A stretch of DNA of 9,763 nucleotides from an uncultured Clostridia bacterium. Lineage in GTDB: Bacteria > Bacillota > Clostridia > Christensenellales > Aristaeellaceae. A model generated the notes under the pieces. It saw only the letters and a program-made list of their open reading frames with translations. It searched no databases and was not told the DNA's origin. The stretch spans positions 1-9,763 of the forward strand of contig CAMOUF010000090.1 in the NCBI GenBank assembly GCA_946626395.1, read 5' to 3'. Both the position numbers and the translations under genes were made by a program. Position 1 is the stretch's first letter, and each line of letters opens with the position of its first letter. Positions 5,816-9,763 of the stretch are shown piece after piece.

Positions 5816-7855
5816 TTAACGCCCCCGAACGGAATAAATTTTGATGCTGCCCGATTCGTTTTGATAAACGGGGGTAAACAGCCTGTCCATGGCCTTACTG
5901 TTCACCGCCATCTGGCCCTTCTCCGTATCGCTCACCAGGATATAATCCACGTTGTATTTATCCAGCACATCCTGGTTTTTTTCCGGGTCGGCGTAGAAGG
6001 CGAATATATCGGCTTTGCGTTCATCGGTGGAATAGCCGTGGTAGAACAGCCAGGTGTCCGGGCCGCAGACGATATTCCGACCGGTCAGGCTGCTGATGGG
6101 GTTAATGTGCCAGGTGGCCTGGGTCATGAAGGTGGCGTGCTGGTCGGTGTTTTCCTCCACGAAGGCCGCGGCGTCCACCGCCTCTTTGGAGAACATTTCA
6201 TAATTGCTCTTCCATTCCCGGACCACGGCCAGAACGCCGGTAAAAAAGCAGACAAAGGCGCACAGCACAGCAATCACTGGCCTGGCCCGCAGGCCCTTGA
6301 GCTTTGCCAGCAGCTCCAGCCCATAGTCCGCGGCCAGCACAGCGCAGAGCATATACCAGATATAGAACAGCTTGTTGTTGTCGTAATCGTTGGGCTGGAA
6401 CACCACGAACTCCGCCGCCAGGAACACCAGGAAGGCCCCGGAGGCGATAAACCGGCGCTTTTCGTTTTTTTCCAGCAGGGACAAAAGGATCAGCAGGAAG
6501 GGCAGGCCGATATTCTTGAGATAGAACCACAGATATCCGTCCAGCAGGCCGTCGCCGGTATTATTGACCCAGTTGAATTTAAAGCGCAAAAACCGGGAAT
6601 TGCCCACCGCCTGGTTAAAGGTCCAGGTGAACAATTGGGGCGCGGCCACCGCTAACGCCACCAGGCCGTACACGCCCCAGAAAAGCACCGCCTTCAGCCG
6701 CTGATGGCGGCAGGTGATCAGGTCATAGATCATCCAGCCCAGGCTGACCAGGCCCAGGGCCAGGAAGCAATGGGTGTTGATCATGGGCAGCATGCCCGCC
6801 CAGATGCCCAGCACCGCGCCCTGCCGCCAGTCCATTTCCCGTCTGTGCCACACGGCGGATGGGCCGTCCTCCCCGTCCTGCATTTCCATGCCCCAGGGGG
6901 TTTCAGGACGCAGGGAATCATAAAGCAGATACAGGCAGGGAATTACCTGGGTCCAGCCTGCCAGGGTGGTGCGCTGTGGCACCATCATGTCCACGATCAC
7001 GTTGCTCCAGCGCAGGTTATAGGTGGTAAACTCGGCGTGATTGGCGGGGGTTTGATACCAGCCGGACAACACCTGCTGAATCCGGGGCCACAGTCCGGCT
7101 ACGCTTTGCAGCTGGTTTTGTCCGTACTGGCCCAGCACCGCCCCCTGCATGTCGAAAAGATACATAAAGCCCAGGCCGCCGTTTAAGAAGAAGAACAGCG
7201 CCGCCAGCACCGCCCCTTTGCCGCTGTCCGCCATGCGGAAGGCCAGGATGCAGTAGCCGCAGAAGGTGAGCGCCATCATCACGATGCCGGGAATCAGGAT
7301 GGCCCAGCGCAGGCTGCAGCCCATGAGCATGAAGCTGGTGGACAGGGAATCCGCCAGGAAGGGGTAGGAAAGCAGCGCTCCCGGCAGGATATTATAGTCC
7401 GGGGGAAAGGAGGCGTTGCGCAGGCTGGAGGCGATGGCCAGATGCAGGGGCAAATCCCCGTAGGTGCTTTGCCCCACATGCAGGCTGCCGTCCGCCACAG
7501 GCATGATGGTATGGGTCCATTGGAGATACCCGCCTATGACCGTCAGGGGCAGCGCCACCCACAATAGCCCTTTCAGCAGCCGCTGATCCTTTTCTCCCCA
7601 GGGAAGGAAGCGCTCCGGGTCCCGGAAATGATAGGCAATCCCAGCCAGCCCCAGCAGCACCGCCAGGGCCGCCACATGGGAAATCAGGGTAAAGCCCCAC
7701 AGGAAGGCAAACAGCGCGGGCAGCCACATCATCAGCGCCACCCCCAGGCAGGCCCCCAGCCAGCACCGCACGATCACAGGCTTTTTGGGAAACAGGGAAT
7801 ACGTGATGATCATGCCGCAATACAGATACAGCAGAAAATAAAGAACGGCCAGCAT
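5816..7855 (-). CDS. GT-C-like polytopic membrane glycosyltransferase
   Basis: This 679-residue integral membrane protein has more than ten hydrophobic segments spread over residues 1 to about 560 and a soluble C-terminal domain of about 115 residues. Its large first loop carries YGDLPLHL (132-139) and then PPDYNILPGALLSYPFLADS (151-170). An acidic residue in this loop (D134 is the candidate) is the usual catalytic position of GT-C enzymes, which move sugars from polyprenyl-phosphate donors on the outer face of the membrane. The C-terminal part (ending NVDYILVSDTEKG and SIKIYSVRGR) resembles that of other uncharacterised GT-C-type proteins. The acceptor is unknown. The start is ATG 7855 with GGAGG 5 bases upstream; a TTG at 7867 would include the ribosome binding site. 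It is the first gene of the operon with the Sm-like protein and GtrA. The GT-C assignment rests on topology and the loop motif, not on a recognised family name. Confidence 0.78.
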   Translation of the reverse strand: MLAVLYFLLYLYCGMIITYSLFPKKPVIVRCWLGACLGVALMMWLPALFAFLWGFTLISHVAALAVLLGLAGIAYHFRDPERFLPWGEKDQRLLKGLLWVALPLTVIGGYLQWTHTIMPVADGSLHVGQSTYGDLPLHLAIASSLRNASFPPDYNILPGALLSYPFLADSLSTSFMLMGCSLRWAILIPGIVMMALTFCGYCILAFRMADSGKGAVLAALFFFLNGGLGFMYLFDMQGAVLGQYGQNQLQSVAGLWPRIQQVLSGWYQTPANHAEFTTYNLRWSNVIVDMMVPQRTTLAGWTQVIPCLYLLYDSLRPETPWGMEMQDGEDGPSAVWHRREMDWRQGAVLGIWAGMLPMINTHCFLALGLVSLGWMIYDLITCRHQRLKAVLFWGVYGLVALAVAAPQLFTWTFNQAVGNSRFLRFKFNWVNNTGDGLLDGYLWFYLKNIGLPFLLILLSLLEKNEKRRFIASGAFLVFLAAEFVVFQPNDYDNNKLFYIWYMLCAVLAADYGLELLAKLKGLRARPVIAVLCAFVCFFTGVLAVVREWKSNYEMFSKEAVDAAAFVEENTDQHATFMTQATWHINPISSLTGRNIVCGPDTWLFYHGYSTDERKADIFAFYADPEKNQDVLDKYNVDYILVSDTEKGQMAVNSKAMDRLFTPVYQNESGSIKIYSVRGR

Positions 7856-7860
7856 GGCAT

Positions 7861-7865
7861 CCTCC
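7861..7865 (-). promoter_or_regulatory. Ribosome binding site deciding the start at 7855
   Basis: GGAGG on the minus strand lies 5 bases before the ATG at 7855. It rules against the TTG start at 7867, which would place this site inside the coding region. Confidence 0.75.
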
Positions 7866-7887
7866 AAATACAGAATTGATCCCCTGT

Positions 7888-7916
7888 ATTATACTTGAAT
7901 TTCCCCCAAAACGCAA
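7888..7916 (-). promoter_or_regulatory. Sigma-A-type promoter of the GT-C/gtrA operon
   Basis: On the minus strand a perfect TATAAT (7888-7893) stands 17 bases downstream of TTGCGT (7911-7916, three of six bases of TTGACA). Transcription would begin near 7881, leaving a leader of about 25 bases before the ATG at 7855. The perfect -10, the ideal spacing and the position make this the best promoter in the window. Confidence 0.6.
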
Positions 7917-7933
7917 TTCCCAGAAAGGGATTG
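7908..7933 (-). terminator. Weak terminator-like hairpin after the SH3-like gene
   Basis: CAATCCC pairs with GGGAATTG (one bulged base) around a 5-base loop (7914-7933), followed on the minus strand by CG and four T. It begins 9 bases after the stop at 7943. The short T-run makes it weak, and it overlaps the -35 box of the next operon, so some read-through is possible. Confidence 0.35.
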
Positions 7934-7942
7934 AAGCCTGAT

Positions 7943-8755
7943 TCAGCCAAGATTCATGATTTCGGGCAGAAACAGGCCCGGGTCCACCCACACGTCCTCC
8001 AAACGCACCCAATTCGCGTAGGCCGTGCCGTCGGGAGTATAGGTGAGGATGCACAGATATTGGTCATCCTGGGTCAGATACCATTCCGCCCCCTCGTCAG
8101 GAAAAGAACCGCAGCCGGATACCACGGTGAAAGCAGCGCCTTGAGGAAGAATATCCCCGGTGGGCTCGGGCCGGTCCGGGGCGGGCCAATGGTACAGCGC
8201 CGTGTCCCGCAGGGCAGAAGCCAGGGTGGAGGCGCTTTGGAGGGGGCCTTCTATAAAGGCGCTGACGGGAACAAAGCCCAGGACATACCCCGTTTCGCTT
8301 TCTGAAATCCATGTTTCCGTCCGCACCAAATATTCGTTCCCGAAACGGCCCAGCACCCAGGCGGGATCATAACGGTTCAGGTATGTATCGCCGCTGCCCT
8401 TCTTTGGCAGGCGCATTTCAGGCTCTTGACCTTCCTGAAGAAGGGCCAGGGGCGGGCGGTATGCGGGCGTGCCGGAGGCTGGCGCTTCCAGGCGTTCAAG
8501 ACGCATATATCCTTCCACGCTGCAGAGGCCGATGTGGGCCCAGCCGTCCGGGGCTTCCTGCAGCATTTCCACCTCCGTACCGGCATAAAGAACGCCCAGA
8601 GGCACCCCGGTCTCCTCCAGCGCGGCATAAAGCGGCGCGGGCGTATCCGATTTTTCGGAGCGGACGAACCAAACTGGCCCATTCGTTTCGGCATGGGCGG
8701 GCAGCCAGGAAAGCATCAGGGCCCAGGCCAGAATCAGGCAAAAGAACCGTTTCAT
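7943..8755 (-). CDS. Secreted protein with SH3-like segments
   Basis: This 270-residue protein begins with a clear signal peptide: MKRFF, a hydrophobic core (CLILAWALMLSWL) and a cleavage motif AHA at about residue 22. No lipobox and no later membrane segment is seen, so it is probably secreted or held in the wall. Residues about 38-90 look like a bacterial SH3 domain (PLYAALEETGVPLGVLYAGT, then DGWAHIGL and EGYMRLERL). Weaker similar units may occupy about 125-170 (ETGYVLGFVPVSAFIEG) and 180-258 (ending WVRLEDVWVD). SH3b domains usually bind peptidoglycan or act as extracellular adaptors; no enzyme domain is present. The start is supported by AGGAGG (minus strand, 8765-8770) 9 bases before the ATG. 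It lies 96 bases downstream of pckA, behind the pckA terminator, and so is probably transcribed on its own. Confidence 0.75.
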   Translation of the reverse strand: MKRFFCLILAWALMLSWLPAHAETNGPVWFVRSEKSDTPAPLYAALEETGVPLGVLYAGTEVEMLQEAPDGWAHIGLCSVEGYMRLERLEAPASGTPAYRPPLALLQEGQEPEMRLPKKGSGDTYLNRYDPAWVLGRFGNEYLVRTETWISESETGYVLGFVPVSAFIEGPLQSASTLASALRDTALYHWPAPDRPEPTGDILPQGAAFTVVSGCGSFPDEGAEWYLTQDDQYLCILTYTPDGTAYANWVRLEDVWVDPGLFLPEIMNLG

Positions 8756-8784
8756 TTTTTTCTCCCTCCTTTTTTGATCCTATT

Positions 8785-8790
8785 CTTATA
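8785..8790 (-). promoter_or_regulatory. Weak -10-like box for the SH3-like gene
   Basis: TATAAG on the minus strand matches the -10 consensus at five of six positions and lies 29 bases before the start codon. No matching -35 is found at the normal distance; that region is the pckA terminator stem. The promoter is inferred mainly from need, since the upstream gene is terminated. Confidence 0.25.
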
Positions 8791-8795
8791 GACGG

Positions 8796-8826
8796 AAAAA
8801 CCGCATGGAATGTTGCTTCCATGCGG
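8796..8826 (-). terminator. Intrinsic terminator of pckA
   Basis: A perfect 10-bp stem, CCGCATGGAA (8801-8810) with TTCCATGCGG (8817-8826), has a 6-base loop. On the minus strand it is followed by five T (8800-8796). It starts 26 bases after the pckA stop codon and is a textbook rho-independent terminator for that gene. Confidence 0.9.
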
Positions 8827-8851
8827 CAAATTATTTTTTACTTTCGCTGGA

Positions 8852-9763
8852 TTACAGCTGGGGGCCGGCGGCCACCAGGGCCTTGCCCGCTTCGTTGCCT
8901 TCGTACTTGACGAAGTTCTTGATGAAGCGGCCCGCCAGATCCTTGGCTTTTTCTTCCCAGACGGTGGGATCGGCGTAAGTGTCCCGGGGATCGAGAATAC
9001 CGGAATCCACACCGGGCAGCTGGGTGGGCACTTCAAAATCGAAGTAAGGAATCTTCTTGGTGGGGGCGTTCAGGATATCGCCATTCAGGATCGCGTCGAT
9101 GATGCCGCGGCTATCCTTGATGGAGATGCCCTTGCCGGTGCCGTTCCAGCCGGTGTTCACCAGGTAAGCCTTGGCGCCGCTCTTTTCCATCTTCTTCACC
9201 AGTTCCTCGGCGTACTTGGTGGGATGCAGCTCCAGGAAGGCCTGGCCAAAGCAGGCGGAGAAGGTGGGGGTGGGCTCGGTGATGCCGCGCTCGGTGCCCG
9301 CCAGCTTCGCGGTGAAGCCGCTCAGGAAGTAGTACTTGGTCTGCTCGGGCGTCAGCACGGAGACGGGGGGCAGCACGCCGAAGGCATCCGCGCTCAGGAA
9401 GATCACGTTCTGCGCGTCGGGGCCGGAGGACACCGGGCGAACCTTCTTGACGATCTTCTCAATGTGCTCGATCGGATAGGACACGCGGGTGTTTTCCGTC
9501 ACGCTCTTGTCCGCGAAGTCGATCTTGCCCTCGGCATCCACGGTCACGTTCTCCAGCAGAGCATTCCGGCGGATGGCATTGTAGATGTCCGGCTCGGAAT
9601 CCTTGTCCAGGTTGATGACCTTGGCATAGCAGCCGCCCTCGAAGTTGAACACGCCGTTGTCGTCCCAGCCGTGCTCGTCATCGCCGATCAGCAGACGCTT
9701 GGGGTCGGTGGACAGGGTGGTCTTGCCCGTGCCGGAGAGGCCGAAGAAGATGGCGGTGTTTTC
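8852..9763 (-). CDS. pckA: Phosphoenolpyruvate carboxykinase (ATP), C-terminal part
   Basis: The frame is open from the window edge to TAA (8852-8854), giving the last 303 residues of an enzyme that is usually about 530-540 long. PEP carboxykinase interconverts oxaloacetate plus ATP with phosphoenolpyruvate, CO2 and ADP in the cytoplasm; in fermenting anaerobes it often runs in the carboxylating, ATP-forming direction. The visible part holds the P-loop GLSGTGKTTLS (8-18), the metal-binding GDDEHGWDD (27-35), FNFEGGCYAK, the IFLSADAFGVLPP stretch, the GTERGITEPTPTFSACFG block, NTGWNGTG and the typical end ALVAAGPQL. It resembles E. coli PckA closely throughout. The metF-like start at 9652 is really an internal GTG valine, not a gene start. 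The N-terminal half, with the oxaloacetate-binding residues, lies outside the window. It is followed by its own terminator. Confidence 0.98.
   Translation of the reverse strand, partial: ENTAIFFGLSGTGKTTLSTDPKRLLIGDDEHGWDDNGVFNFEGGCYAKVINLDKDSEPDIYNAIRRNALLENVTVDAEGKIDFADKSVTENTRVSYPIEHIEKIVKKVRPVSSGPDAQNVIFLSADAFGVLPPVSVLTPEQTKYYFLSGFTAKLAGTERGITEPTPTFSACFGQAFLELHPTKYAEELVKKMEKSGAKAYLVNTGWNGTGKGISIKDSRGIIDAILNGDILNAPTKKIPYFDFEVPTQLPGVDSGILDPRDTYADPTVWEEKAKDLAGRFIKNFVKYEGNEAGKALVAAGPQL

Noticed and set aside
5861..6655. 264-codon plus-strand open frame
   Set aside because: It is antisense to the GT-C-like membrane protein and its translation has no recognisable domain, with a composition typical of a shadow frame.
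7392..8054. 220-codon minus-strand frame crossing the gap between two genes
   Set aside because: It overlaps both the GT-C-like and SH3-like genes in another frame and runs through the promoter region; no good ribosome binding site is seen.
8852..9652. A complete 266-residue gene starting at 9652
   Set aside because: The codon is an internal GTG; the PEP carboxykinase frame with its P-loop continues to the window edge.

Overview
The window looks like a chromosomal segment of a moderately GC-rich anaerobic Firmicute, probably a gut-type Clostridia. This is inferred from strong AGGAGG-type ribosome binding sites, intrinsic terminators, BspA-type leucine-rich repeats, a GtrA protein and an ATP-dependent PEP carboxykinase. 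The species cannot be named from the sequence alone. There is no sign of an insertion sequence, CRISPR array, rRNA or tRNA, and no stretch over about 130 bases lacks a gene.

Left part, plus strand. The 3' part of a large BspA-like leucine-rich-repeat protein (1-1992) ends at a strong intrinsic terminator (2014-2042). A two-gene unit follows. The first gene encodes an Hsp70/actin-fold ATPase of 645 residues whose substrate-binding domain is replaced by a helical linker, two membrane segments and a tail (2174-4111). The second, 25 bases later, encodes a 131-residue protein with a hydrophobic segment (4137-4532). This pair is the least explained and most interesting part of the window.

Centre, minus strand. 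A tight operon is read from right to left: a 679-residue GT-C-like membrane glycosyltransferase (7855-5816), an 88-residue protein with an Sm/Hfq-like strand pattern (5813-5547), a GtrA-family membrane protein (5550-5116), and, after a 73-base gap, a 137-residue probable helix-turn-helix protein (5042-4629). GtrA plus a GT-C protein suggests export of a lipid-linked sugar and its transfer to a cell-surface molecule. The usual cytoplasmic partner, a GtrB-type glycosyltransferase, is not in the window. This operon converges on the plus-strand Hsp70-like unit.

Right part, minus strand. A secreted protein with SH3-like segments (8755-7943) has its own ribosome binding site. Upstream of it is the C-terminal part of pckA (8852 to the window end), followed by a textbook terminator (8796-8826). 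These two genes have no evident functional link with the glycosylation operon.

Regulatory points: a perfect inverted repeat lies upstream of the Hsp70-like gene. A hairpin at 5081-5120 has the shape of a plus-strand terminator although it sits inside the minus-strand operon. The plus-strand Hsp70-like unit shows no clear terminator of its own before that point, so its transcript may run antisense across the helix-turn-helix gene.
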